From assembly GCA_017520545.1 (NCBI GenBank), contig JAFXFM010000007.1, positions 62,001-126,000 of the forward strand: a stretch of DNA of 64,000 bases. Direction: 5' to 3'. Made by a program: the position numbers and the translations under genes. The notes under the pieces are model-generated. The model searched no databases. It had not been told where the DNA came from and saw only the letters and a program-made list of their open reading frames with translations. The stretch comes from Alistipes sp. (GTDB lineage Bacteria; Bacteroidota; Bacteroidia; Bacteroidales; Rikenellaceae). This document shows, one piece after another, positions 18,311 to 26,437 of this stretch. Positions within the stretch are counted from its first letter, which is position 1; each line of letters begins with the position of its first letter.

Positions 18311-19471
18311 CTATTTGAAAATTTTGGATAACGCCGCCTCCAAATCCTCGCCATACAAATCTCTGGCTATGATATTTCCATCACGGCCAATAAGGTAGTT
18401 GGACGGCAACTTAAATACATTGTATGTTCGCAACAGAGGCGACAACTCACCTCCAAAATCGCACACCGAAATCCACGGTAATCGCTGTCCCTGCACCGCA
18501 GTAATCCAAGTAACCTTCGACACATCTGCCGATACCTGATACACTCTGAAGCCCTGCGAACGATATCGCTCGTAGATATCCTTCAAATCGGCATTGTGTG
18601 TGTTGCTCGTGCCCAATTCGGCTGCCCAGAAGTCGAGCAAAATAACATTGCCGTCCAACGACGACAGTGCCACATCATTACCATACATATCCGGTGCTTT
18701 TAGGTCGGGATAGGAGCGCACCTCCACCGACTTCATAAGCGATAGGCGCGCAGCCATAGAGGCAATATCGGTACTCAGCGTGAGTAGAAATGGCGAGTTC
18801 GGATATTTGTTCGACACCGCATCCAACACTGTACGGTAGTATATCAAATCGCTTGCGGCATTTGTAAGGAATTGGTCGCCCGGCAATCGCTGATAGAGAG
18901 CATATACAGCAGCCAAACAATCTTTATTTTCGATAATAAACGATATCTGTTGGCGCTTAATATCATTGTATACGGCACTGTATTGGCGGTCCAATGCCTT
19001 TACACCCATTGAGTCGGCAGTTTTATATCGGTAAACTATTCTGTTGAGATTCTGCTGCCCCTCGATAAAATGCTTATTGAACTTCTGCAACAATTGCGAC
19101 TCGCGCGAACCCTTGACCGTGTAACTCATAAGGATATTTCCCATTGCTCTCAACTCGATACTCTCGCCACGCGATATCAACAACGGCAGACGCCCCTTAT
19201 TATACACTACGTGGTAGAGCGTAGGGTTATCCGGCAGATTTTTGACAGTAAGCTGATAGTAGCCGTCCGGGTCGAGCGCCACCGAATCGACAATGCGATT
19301 ACCCTCGGTGGTGGTCTTTTCGAGATAGACCATCTTGGCATTCAGTCCGACAAATCGTCCCGAGATTGTCGCCTCATTACGCTCCCAATCGACAAAAACA
19401 ATCAACGCAACAACGACAAGTGCCACCGCTACAACAAGCGCACCCGATATTTTCATCCATAAACTCTTCAT
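18311..19471 (-). CDS. Membrane-anchored thioredoxin-fold protein lacking the redox cysteines (DUF4369/TlpA type)
   Basis: This 386-residue protein has an N-terminal hydrophobic anchor (VVAVALVVVALIVFV), a beta-rich DUF4369-like part (GRFVGLNAKMVYLEK..., residues about 30-120), a helical linker and a C-terminal TlpA-like domain starting PDLKAPDMYGND. Where TlpA has WCxxC, this protein reads LDFWAAELGTSN, with no cysteine. The only cysteines are in KDCLAA and SVCDFGG. It therefore cannot act as a classical disulfide reductase. I chose the ATG at 19471; in-frame starts also exist at 19480 (ATG) and 19498 (GTG). Confidence 0.75.
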   Translation of the reverse strand: MKSLWMKISGALVVAVALVVVALIVFVDWERNEATISGRFVGLNAKMVYLEKTTTEGNRIVDSVALDPDGYYQLTVKNLPDNPTLYHVVYNKGRLPLLISRGESIELRAMGNILMSYTVKGSRESQLLQKFNKHFIEGQQNLNRIVYRYKTADSMGVKALDRQYSAVYNDIKRQQISFIIENKDCLAAVYALYQRLPGDQFLTNAASDLIYYRTVLDAVSNKYPNSPFLLTLSTDIASMAARLSLMKSVEVRSYPDLKAPDMYGNDVALSSLDGNVILLDFWAAELGTSNTHNADLKDIYERYRSQGFRVYQVSADVSKVTWITAVQGQRLPWISVCDFGGELSPLLRTYNVFKLPSNYLIGRDGNIIARDLYGEDLEAALSKIFK

Positions 19472-19519
19472 AATCCTCATTTGAGTTAAAAACTCCACTC
19501 TCCATTAGCAAACGCTTCG

Positions 19520-20179
19520 CTACTTCTGTGTATTGTGTCGCTGTTGTCCATTTTTGCGACTACTCTTCTGCGTTTGACGGGTTGTGCGTTGTTGATGCTT
19601 ACCACCCTTCTGATGCGAAGAGGCGGATTTATGCCCCATTTCGACATTTTTGAGCCACTCTTCATCGAGATTTATGCCGCCATCGGACAAGTTTCGTATA
19701 TCATTTACAATCATCTCGTGAGTCGGATGCTCCTGATTGTACTCCATACTCTTGCCGTGCATATATCGAACAACATCGCCGAGCTCCACCTCGACAGCCG
19801 AAGGGTCTTCATACTTCAAACGATTTATTACTCGCACTATATTTTTGCCATAGTGCTTGTGCGAAATATCGCTCTGCGGATACTCCAACCTCTCGGGTTT
19901 AACAGCCAAATCCTCTCGTGTGGGGAGTGGATATGGGCTATCGACATCAAGTCGGAAATCCGACATAATAAAGAGGTGATCCCATAGTTTGTGGGTAAAA
20001 TCTGCCGTGTCGCGCAATAGCGGATTGAGATTGCCCATAACGGCAATTACCGCCTTTGCCTGACGTGTGCGCTCATCTCTATCTTCGATTTCGAGCAATG
20101 AATCTATCATCTCCTGAATATGGCGACCATACTCAGGAATCAACAATCTGCGACGTAAATAGTTGTAATTTTTATACAT
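19520..20179 (-). CDS. DUF4290 family protein
   Basis: A Bacteroidetes-specific family of unknown function. The N terminus MYKNYNYLRRRLLIPEYGRHIQEMI and the NLNPLLRDTADFTHKLWDHL region are the family hallmarks. The C-terminal 40 residues are rich in Lys, Gln, Ser and His and probably disordered. There is no signal peptide, so it should be cytoplasmic. I chose the ATG at 20179 because conserved sequence begins there; the open frame extends to 20212. Confidence 0.8.
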   Translation of the reverse strand: MYKNYNYLRRRLLIPEYGRHIQEMIDSLLEIEDRDERTRQAKAVIAVMGNLNPLLRDTADFTHKLWDHLFIMSDFRLDVDSPYPLPTREDLAVKPERLEYPQSDISHKHYGKNIVRVINRLKYEDPSAVEVELGDVVRYMHGKSMEYNQEHPTHEMIVNDIRNLSDGGINLDEEWLKNVEMGHKSASSHQKGGKHQQRTTRQTQKSSRKNGQQRHNTQK

Positions 20180-20322
20180 ATTAGCGAATAATCGATCTAC
20201 AAATTGACCCATCTAAATAGACAGTTTTATACTTTGCAAGGTCCTGCGATATGCACCATTAAGGCTACCCGACCTCTTTCGTCCACCCGACCCTGACATT
20301 AGGGCTTATCAGACAAAAACTC

Positions 20323-20330
20323 TACCTTTG
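20323..20330 (+). promoter_or_regulatory. Putative promoter (-7 box) of the sigma-54 activator gene
   Basis: TACCTTTG matches TAnnTTTG 48 bp before the start codon. No TTTG box is evident at the right spacing. In the same divergent region ACCCGACC occurs twice (20264 and 20284). Confidence 0.4.
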
Positions 20331-20377
20331 ATGCACTATCTGAATGCAAAAATAGTATTTTTTTACAGAATATCAAA

Positions 20378-21517
20378 ATGGCAAAAGTTTTAATTTTGGA
20401 ACAATCAAAAAGTGTGCGCAACAACCTACGCGAAAGGTTGGAATTTGAGGGATTTTCGACCGAGGGCGCCGAGACAGCGATAATCGCACGTAAGATGTGC
20501 GAAAATATCCACTTCGACATAATTTTGGCGGACAATGCCGAGGGGTTAGCAGGCGTAAATCTCCCCTTTATAATCCTCTCGCGCAACAACGATATCGACT
20601 CGGCGGTCGAGGCTGTACGGCACGGAGCGGTCGATTTTCTGACCAAACCGATAGATATGAACAGATTGCTGAAATCGATTCGCAAGGCGATTGCGCCGCC
20701 CAGCGAAACGGCTACCACTCCACCCCGCACAAAATCTGCACGACAGCGGAACAGTGCCGATTGTGGAGCAATAGAGCCTATTGTGGGGGAATCGGAGGCG
20801 ATTATCCACGTGCGAGAGCTCATCGACAAGGTCGCCCGCAGCGAAGCGAGGGTCTTAATCACCGGCGAGAACGGCACAGGCAAGGAGTTGGTGGCAAAGT
20901 GGCTACACTGCAAGAGCGGCCGTGCCGATGCACCGTTTGTCGAGGTGAACTGTGCCGCCATACCTTCCGAACTCATTGAAAGCGAACTATTTGGGCACGA
21001 GCGAGGAGCCTTCACCTCCGCCATCAAACAGCGCAAAGGGAAGTTCGAGCAGGCAGATGGAGGGACGCTCTTTATGGACGAGATTGGCGATATGTCGCTC
21101 TCGGCACAGGCGAAGGTCCTCAGAGCATTGCAGGAGCGCAAAATTTCACGTGTCGGCAGCGATAGGGATATCGAGGTAGATGTACGTGTAATAGCCGCCA
21201 CGAACAAGAATCTCGAACGCGAAATTCGCGATGGAAATTTCCGCGAAGACCTCTATCATCGCATCGGTGTGATTTTAATAAAAGTACCACCGCTACGAGA
21301 GCGAAAAGGGGACGTTGCAATACTCGTAAACTACTTTTTGGAGAGCATCTGCCGAGAGTACAACATTCCGACAAAAGAGATTGAGGCAGAGGCAGTTGCA
21401 TCATTATCCGAAAAGCGTTGGAGTGGCAATATCCGAGAGTTGCGCAACATCATCGAAAGGTTGATAGTTTTGAGCGGCTCGACCATCACCAAAGAGGATA
21501 TCGAACGCTACTGCTGA
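20378..21517 (+). CDS. Sigma-54-dependent activator with receiver and AAA+ domains but no DNA-binding domain
   Basis: This 379-residue NtrC-type protein has a receiver domain (residues 1-105; probable phospho-acceptor D52, conserved K90) and an AAA+ domain (about 135-365) with Walker A GENGTGKE (163-170) and Walker B GGTLFMDEIGDM. The receiver is degenerate: the usual acidic pair near residue 8 is E8-Q9. The sigma-54 loop reads GAFTSA (210-215) instead of GAFTGA. The protein stops at ITKEDIERYC, just after the AAA+ lid, where NtrC would continue into a Fis-type helix-turn-helix. It may act from solution without DNA binding. Confidence 0.85.
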   Translation: MAKVLILEQSKSVRNNLRERLEFEGFSTEGAETAIIARKMCENIHFDIILADNAEGLAGVNLPFIILSRNNDIDSAVEAVRHGAVDFLTKPIDMNRLLKSIRKAIAPPSETATTPPRTKSARQRNSADCGAIEPIVGESEAIIHVRELIDKVARSEARVLITGENGTGKELVAKWLHCKSGRADAPFVEVNCAAIPSELIESELFGHERGAFTSAIKQRKGKFEQADGGTLFMDEIGDMSLSAQAKVLRALQERKISRVGSDRDIEVDVRVIAATNKNLEREIRDGNFREDLYHRIGVILIKVPPLRERKGDVAILVNYFLESICREYNIPTKEIEAEAVASLSEKRWSGNIRELRNIIERLIVLSGSTITKEDIERYC

Positions 21518-21524
21518 AAACCAC

Positions 21525-21558
21525 AAAAGAAGATCGTCGCATTTCGGCGGTCTTCTTT
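21525..21558 (+). terminator. Hairpin after the sigma-54 activator gene
   Basis: AAAGAAGA pairs with TCTTCTTT, extended by wobble pairs around CGTCGCATTTCGGCG. Only a weak T-rich tail follows, so it is a possible terminator. Confidence 0.45.
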
Positions 21559-21566
21559 CATATAAA

Positions 21567-21600
21567 AATTTTTAATTTTTAATTTTTAATTCTTAATTTG
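21567..21600 (+). repeat. Heptamer tandem repeat, TTAATTT family
   Basis: Four 7-bp words (TTAATTT x2, TTAATTC, TTAATTT) lie just upstream of the panC promoter. The same family occurs at 31652 and 53697. Confidence 0.75.
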
Positions 21601-21606
21601 TTTTTG

Positions 21607-21614
21607 TATTTTTG
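21607..21614 (+). promoter_or_regulatory. Putative panC promoter, -7 box
   Basis: TATTTTTG fits TAnnTTTG and lies 28 bp before the panC ATG, directly after the TTAATTT array, which would occupy the -33 region. Confidence 0.45.
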
Positions 21615-21641
21615 CGCCCACAATTGTATATACCCAAAGTG

Positions 21642-22478
21642 ATGAAAGCAGTTTCAACAGTAAAGGCATTGCGCGAAGAACTCGCTGCGTGCCAAGGTAG
21701 AAAGATAGGTTTTGTTCCAACAATGGGCGCACTGCACGAAGGACACATCTCGCTCGTAGCACGTGCCCGCAAGGAGTGCGACATAGTGGTGGCGAGTGTT
21801 TTCGTAAACCCTACACAATTCAACGACAAGAACGACTTGCGCAACTACCCTCGTACACCCGAGGCAGACGCCGCAATGCTCGAAGCGGCAGGCGTCGATT
21901 TTGTACTTTTCCCTTCGGTCGAAGAGATATATCCCGAGCCTGACACCAGACAATTTGACTTCGGTCAGATTGATAAGGTTATGGAGGGTGCAACCCGCCC
22001 CGGACACTTCAACGGCGTGGCACAGGTGGTTTCGCGCCTCTTTGCCATTGTAGAGCCTACGTGTGCATACTTTGGCGAGAAGGATTTTCAGCAGATTGCA
22101 GTAATTCGTGCTATGGTGGCGCAACTCGGACTCTCGGTCGAGATTATCGACTGCCCGATTATTCGCGACACCGACGGCTTGGCCCGTTCATCTCGAAACC
22201 TTCTGCTCACACCCGAGCATCGTGCCGCAGCACCACACATTTACGAGGTGCTGAGTGCTGCGCAAACAAAGGTCGGCGAGATGTCGCCCGCAGAATTAAC
22301 CGCTTGGGTTACTGCCGAGGTGGAGAAAAATGAGCTGTTGAAAGTTATCTATTTTGCAGCCGTTGATGCGCTCACAATGCAAACTGTGGAGAGTTGGAAC
22401 GACTCGGAGCGTGTGCAGGGTTGCATTGCTGTACAAGCAGGCGAGATCAGATTGATTGACAATATAAAACTTAAATAA
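21642..22478 (+). CDS. panC: Pantothenate synthetase
   Basis: PanC condenses pantoate and beta-alanine with ATP. Signatures are [15 protein letters not shown] (the HIGH-like nucleotide site), [19 protein letters not shown], and [14 protein letters not shown], with [22 protein letters not shown] (KMSKS-equivalent region). I chose the ATG at 21642 (278 residues); a TTG 30 bp upstream would start inside the promoter. panD follows after 1 bp, so the two last steps of pantothenate supply are cotranscribed. Confidence 0.94.
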   Translation: MKAVSTVKALREELAACQGRKIGFVPTMGALHEGHISLVARARKECDIVVASVFVNPTQFNDKNDLRNYPRTPEADAAMLEAAGVDFVLFPSVEEIYPEPDTRQFDFGQIDKVMEGATRPGHFNGVAQVVSRLFAIVEPTCAYFGEKDFQQIAVIRAMVAQLGLSVEIIDCPIIRDTDGLARSSRNLLLTPEHRAAAPHIYEVLSAAQTKVGEMSPAELTAWVTAEVEKNELLKVIYFAAVDALTMQTVESWNDSERVQGCIAVQAGEIRLIDNIKLK

Positions 22479-22479
22479 G

Positions 22480-22833
22480 ATGACTATCGAAGTCTTAAAA
22501 TCAAAGATTCACAGAGTACACGTTACTCAGGCAAATGTCGATTATGTCGGCAGCATAACCATCGACTCGGCGTTGATGGAGGCTGCAAACATCATTCGTG
22601 GCGAGAAGGTACAAGTTGTAAATGTTACCAATGGTGAACGACTCGAAACCTACGCTATACCGGGCGAGGCGGGCAGTGGTGTAATCTGCTTGAACGGAGC
22701 CGCAGCGCATAAGGCGAGTGTAGGCGACATTGTTATTATCATCTCCTACGCAGCGATGGATTTCGAGGAGGCAAAGTCGTTCGAGCCGAACGTTATATTC
22801 CCCGACACCGCAACCAACAAACTCGTGAAGTAG
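22480..22833 (+). CDS. panD: Aspartate 1-decarboxylase proenzyme
   Basis: PanD makes beta-alanine from aspartate and supplies PanC. The 117-residue proenzyme cuts itself at Gly24-Ser25 (DYVGSITID), turning Ser25 into the pyruvoyl cofactor. [21 protein letters not shown] is the conserved C-terminal strand region. The gene is 1 bp from panC and 1 bp from the next gene, a tight operon. Confidence 0.95.
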   Translation: MTIEVLKSKIHRVHVTQANVDYVGSITIDSALMEAANIIRGEKVQVVNVTNGERLETYAIPGEAGSGVICLNGAAAHKASVGDIVIIISYAAMDFEEAKSFEPNVIFPDTATNKLVK

Positions 22834-22834
22834 T

Positions 22835-23344
22835 ATGAATACTATTTTGGCTATAATTGCCGTTATATGTGGTGTAGTCGGCTGCATTGGTTGCATTGTA
22901 CCCATATTGCCGGGTGTGTTACTCTCCTACATCGGCTATATCTGCCTCTACTTTGTAAGTGGCGTGGAGGTGTCGATGCTTTGGTTGATTATATTCGGTG
23001 TTCTGACGCTTATAGTTACGGCTCTCGACTACATTCTTCCGGCATATATGACAAAGAGATTTGGCGGAACAAAGGCTGGCGAGTGGGGTGCAACCATAGG
23101 TGTCGTCGCAGGCATATTCTTCGGACCTCTGGGAGTTATCGTTGCGCCATTTGTGGGTGCAATGGTCGGAGAGTTGATACACGACAGCCGCGACACGCAA
23201 CGTGCATTGAAGAGCGGTTGGGGCTCATTTGTCTCATTTCTCGTAGGTACAGGAATAAAGTTGGCGGTATCGCTTTGGATTACGTTCGACATCGGCCACA
23301 AGGTTTGGGATATTTGCAAGAGTAGTATTGAAAATTGGTTTTAG
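22835..23344 (+). CDS. DUF456 family membrane protein
   Basis: The 169-residue integral membrane protein has four to five hydrophobic, glycine-rich segments. IVPILPGVLLSYIGYI, DYILPAYMTKRFGGTKAG and GVIVAPFVGAMVGELI are the family's conserved blocks. The function is unknown; glycine-zipper-like repeats suggest close helix packing. It starts 1 bp after panD and ends 2 bp before the M16 peptidase gene. Confidence 0.82.
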   Translation: MNTILAIIAVICGVVGCIGCIVPILPGVLLSYIGYICLYFVSGVEVSMLWLIIFGVLTLIVTALDYILPAYMTKRFGGTKAGEWGATIGVVAGIFFGPLGVIVAPFVGAMVGELIHDSRDTQRALKSGWGSFVSFLVGTGIKLAVSLWITFDIGHKVWDICKSSIENWF

Positions 23345-23346
23345 TG

Positions 23347-26250
23347 ATGAAGAGATTTGGTTGGTTAATAGTTTTGGCGGTGGTGGTGGTTGCAGTTTCG
23401 TGCGGACACCGCTACGAGTCGGTTAAGGGCGATAAGTTGGGAACACGCATATACACCCTCGACAATGGTTTGAAGGTCTATATGTCGGTGAATAAAGAGC
23501 AGCCACGTTTGCAGACGATGATTGCCGTGCGCGTAGGTTCGAAAAATGACCCTGCCGAGACGACAGGTTTGGCACACTACTTCGAGCATCTGATGTTCAA
23601 GGGCACCGACAAATTCGGCACCCAGAACTACGAGGCGGAGAAGCCGTTGCTCGACGAGATAGAGCGTCTGTTCGAGGTATATCGTGTAACCACTGACGAG
23701 GCGGAGCGCAAGGCGATATATGCAAAGATCGACAGCGTATCACAAGAGGCCTCGAAGTATGCCATTCCGAACGAGTACGACAAGTTGATGCAGGCAATAG
23801 GTGCAGATGGCACAAACGCGTGGACCTCGTTTGACGAGACAAACTACGTGGAGGATATTCCGTCAAACCAGATTGAGAATTGGGCAAAGATTCAGTCGGA
23901 GCGATTTGAAAATGCCGTAATTCGTGGTTTCCACACCGAACTCGAAACGGTTTACGAGGAGTACAATATGGGGCTTACACGCGACAGCGGCAAGCAGTTC
24001 GATAAGTTGCTCTCTCTAATCTTCCCCGACCACCCATACGGCACACAGACCACTATCGGCAAGCAAGAGCATCTAAAAAATCCTTCGATTACAAATATCA
24101 AGGAGTATTATAAGACCTACTACGTGCCGAACAATATGGCTATATGTATGGCGGGCTATTTCGACCCCGACGAGGCGATAAAAATCATCGAGAAGCACTT
24201 CGGCAAACTCGTTCCGAACAAAAATCTTCCAAAAGATGCAGAGTACGAGCCAAAACCACTTGCAAAGGTTAGCGAGGCAGAGGTCTACGGCTTGGAGAGC
24301 GAGAGCGTGGCTATCGCTTGGCCTATTGGTGGCGCACGCAGCGAGGGAGCATTGGTTGGCAAGATTCTCTCGGCAGTACTCTCGAATGGCGGAAATTGCG
24401 GTCTGCTCGACACCGACCTCTTGCAGACGCAGAGGGTACTCGATGCTTATGGAGGTGTGGAGTTGCTCTCGGATGCAGGCATTGCACTCGTCGTAGGCGA
24501 GCCAAAGCAGGGGCAGTCGCTCGAGGAGGTGCGCGATTTGTTGCTTGCCGAGATTGCAAAGTTGCGCAATGGCGAGTTCGACGAGGAGTTGCTTAAATCC
24601 ATCATCGCAAACTATCGTCGTGACGAAATGGCTAATTTGGAGAACAATTTTGCTCGTGCCTACACGATGGAGGCAGCGTTTATCAACCGCCTCGATTGGA
24701 AGGATGTAGCAACAGAGTTGGACCGTGCTGCCAAAATCACAAAGGCGGATATTGTGGCGTGGGCAAACAAAAACCTCTCTACCGAGGGCTATTGCGTAGT
24801 CTATAAGCGTCAGGGCGAGGATAAATCGCAGAAGAAGATAAATAAACCCACTATAACTCCTATCTCGGCAAATCGTGATGCACAGAGCGACTATCTCGTC
24901 GCAATGCAAAAGGCTAACGTAGAGCCCATTGCTCCTGTATTTGTCGATTACGAGAAGGATATGAGCCGCACCTCGTTGGAAGATGGTGTAGAGGTACTCT
25001 ACAAGCAGAACAACACCAACGACCTCTTCTCGCTTATCCGCCTCTACGACTTTGGCACTTCGACCGTAAAGTCGATGGAGTTGGCGATAAACTATATGGC
25101 GCTACTCGGCACCGACAAGATGTCGGCAGAAGAGTTCCAGCGCAAGATGTACGACTTGGCGTGCTCGTTCAACATCATTGTAAATGCCGACAAGACCTAC
25201 CTCACAATAAATGGTCTTTCCGAGAATATGGAGGAGGCTGTGGCGTTGGTTGAGGAGTATTTGTCGAACCTCAAAGGCGACGAAACAATTCTCCGCGAGG
25301 TTAAGAACGATACCAAGCAGCAGCGTACAAATGCTAAGGCATCGCAACAGGAGAACTTCTACGCCTTGCAAAACTACTGCCTCTATGGTGGCGACTACAT
25401 CCGCAAGCAAACACTCTCGGACAAGGAGTTGCAGAGCATATCGTCGGAGGAGCTCTTGGCCAACATTCAGCAGTTGCCAACTATCAAGCATCGCGTAATG
25501 TACTATGGCCCTAAAACATTGAACGATCTCACCGCTCAACTTGCCACATCACACAAGGCTGAGAACAAACTCGCAGAGTTGAAGTCGGAGTCTGTGCCTA
25601 CAAAGGCAGTTCAAGAGCCAAGCGTACTATTTGCGCAGTACGATGCAAAGCAGGTCTACTACTTGCAGTACTCGTGCCGTGCGGAGGATAAGTTCGATGT
25701 GAAGATGTCGCCATTGGCAAACCTCTACAACAACTACTTCTCGGGCGGTATGAACTCTATTGTGTTCCAAGAGATGCGCGAAGCGAGAGGTTTGGCATAC
25801 TCGGCATCGACCTATTTATCGAAGGGTAAGGAGGCTAATCACCCACGCTACTACATCGCATTTATCGCTACGCAAAACGATAAGGTACAGCAGGCGGTAG
25901 AGGCATTCGAGGAGATTATCGAGAATATGCCTCGCTCGGAAGCTGCTTTCGAGTTGGCAAAGAGCGGTATGCTGGCAAACTTGGAGAGTATGCGCATCAC
26001 CAAGATGGACGTCTTGTGGAGTTATATTGACGCCGAGAAGTTTGGTTTGAAGGAGGACGCATACAAGACCATTTATGAGGGCATACAGCCTCTCACACTC
26101 GACGACGTGGCAAAGTTCCAGCAGGAGTATATCAAGGGCAGAGCCTACACCTACTGCATATTGGGCGACAAGAGCGACCTCGATATGCGATATATCGGCA
26201 CGCTCGGCAAGATAAAGTATCTCTCGCAGGAGGAGATATTTGGATACTAA
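23347..26250 (+). CDS. M16 family zinc metallopeptidase, lipoprotein
   Basis: This 967-residue pitrilysin-type peptidase has a lipoprotein signal (VVVVAVSC, Cys near residue 18) and so faces the periplasm or outer membrane. The inverted zinc motif HYFEH lies in TTGLAHYFEHLMFKGT, with the distal Glu in ETVYEEYNMG. A second, inactive M16 half follows (TSLEDGVEVLYKQNNTN onward), and NSIVFQEMREARGLAYS is the substrate-binding Arg/Tyr segment. The two-half layout matches secreted M16 enzymes that degrade peptides in a closed chamber. The start at 23347 gives the lipoprotein signal; the frame is open from 23335. Confidence 0.9.
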   Translation: MKRFGWLIVLAVVVVAVSCGHRYESVKGDKLGTRIYTLDNGLKVYMSVNKEQPRLQTMIAVRVGSKNDPAETTGLAHYFEHLMFKGTDKFGTQNYEAEKPLLDEIERLFEVYRVTTDEAERKAIYAKIDSVSQEASKYAIPNEYDKLMQAIGADGTNAWTSFDETNYVEDIPSNQIENWAKIQSERFENAVIRGFHTELETVYEEYNMGLTRDSGKQFDKLLSLIFPDHPYGTQTTIGKQEHLKNPSITNIKEYYKTYYVPNNMAICMAGYFDPDEAIKIIEKHFGKLVPNKNLPKDAEYEPKPLAKVSEAEVYGLESESVAIAWPIGGARSEGALVGKILSAVLSNGGNCGLLDTDLLQTQRVLDAYGGVELLSDAGIALVVGEPKQGQSLEEVRDLLLAEIAKLRNGEFDEELLKSIIANYRRDEMANLENNFARAYTMEAAFINRLDWKDVATELDRAAKITKADIVAWANKNLSTEGYCVVYKRQGEDKSQKKINKPTITPISANRDAQSDYLVAMQKANVEPIAPVFVDYEKDMSRTSLEDGVEVLYKQNNTNDLFSLIRLYDFGTSTVKSMELAINYMALLGTDKMSAEEFQRKMYDLACSFNIIVNADKTYLTINGLSENMEEAVALVEEYLSNLKGDETILREVKNDTKQQRTNAKASQQENFYALQNYCLYGGDYIRKQTLSDKELQSISSEELLANIQQLPTIKHRVMYYGPKTLNDLTAQLATSHKAENKLAELKSESVPTKAVQEPSVLFAQYDAKQVYYLQYSCRAEDKFDVKMSPLANLYNNYFSGGMNSIVFQEMREARGLAYSASTYLSKGKEANHPRYYIAFIATQNDKVQQAVEAFEEIIENMPRSEAAFELAKSGMLANLESMRITKMDVLWSYIDAEKFGLKEDAYKTIYEGIQPLTLDDVAKFQQEYIKGRAYTYCILGDKSDLDMRYIGTLGKIKYLSQEEIFGY

Positions 26251-26261
26251 CGGAAAAGTTT

Positions 26262-26302
26262 AGAGAGTAGTTAGTAGAGAGTAGTTAGTAGAGAGTAGAG
26301 AG
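26262..26302 (+). repeat. Heptamer tandem repeat, GAGTAGT/TAGTAGA family
   Basis: Words GAGTAGT and TAGTAGA alternate with period 7 (and 14) after the M16 stop. Relatives occur at 31611 and 56339, and in reverse orientation at 50129 and 59012. Confidence 0.75.
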
Positions 26303-26313
26303 CTTAAAACTTA

Positions 26314-26370
26314 AAGCGCACCCTATAATCCCTATTACCCCTATAACCCCTATCATCGCTTGCGCCGTGA
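26314..26370 (+). repeat. Nonamer repeats and a degenerate end of the 139-bp element, upstream of the DPP III gene
   Basis: Four 9-bp words (CCCTATAAT, CCCTATTAC, CCCTATAAC, CCCTATCAT) are followed by GCTTGCGCCGTGACAAGGG. The TTGCGCCGTGA block matches the right end of the 139-bp elements at 10625 and 12724. A GCGCA just before the nonamers can pair with TGCGC. The block ends 67 bp before the DPP III start. Confidence 0.6.
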
Positions 26371-26437
26371 CAAGGGCAGGAGTCCAGACGAGAGACAAAA
26401 AAACAGACACAACACTTAAATAAATAAAATAAGTATT

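Noticed and set aside
20213-20377. Operator made of the two ACCCGACC words in the DUF4290/activator divergent region
   Set aside because: Two 8-bp words 20 bp apart in one place are too little; no related copy is seen in the window.
20299-21207. 302-codon minus-strand frame opposite the sigma-54 activator
   Set aside because: It is antisense to an intact AAA+ domain and covers its promoter; Ser-rich with no motifs.
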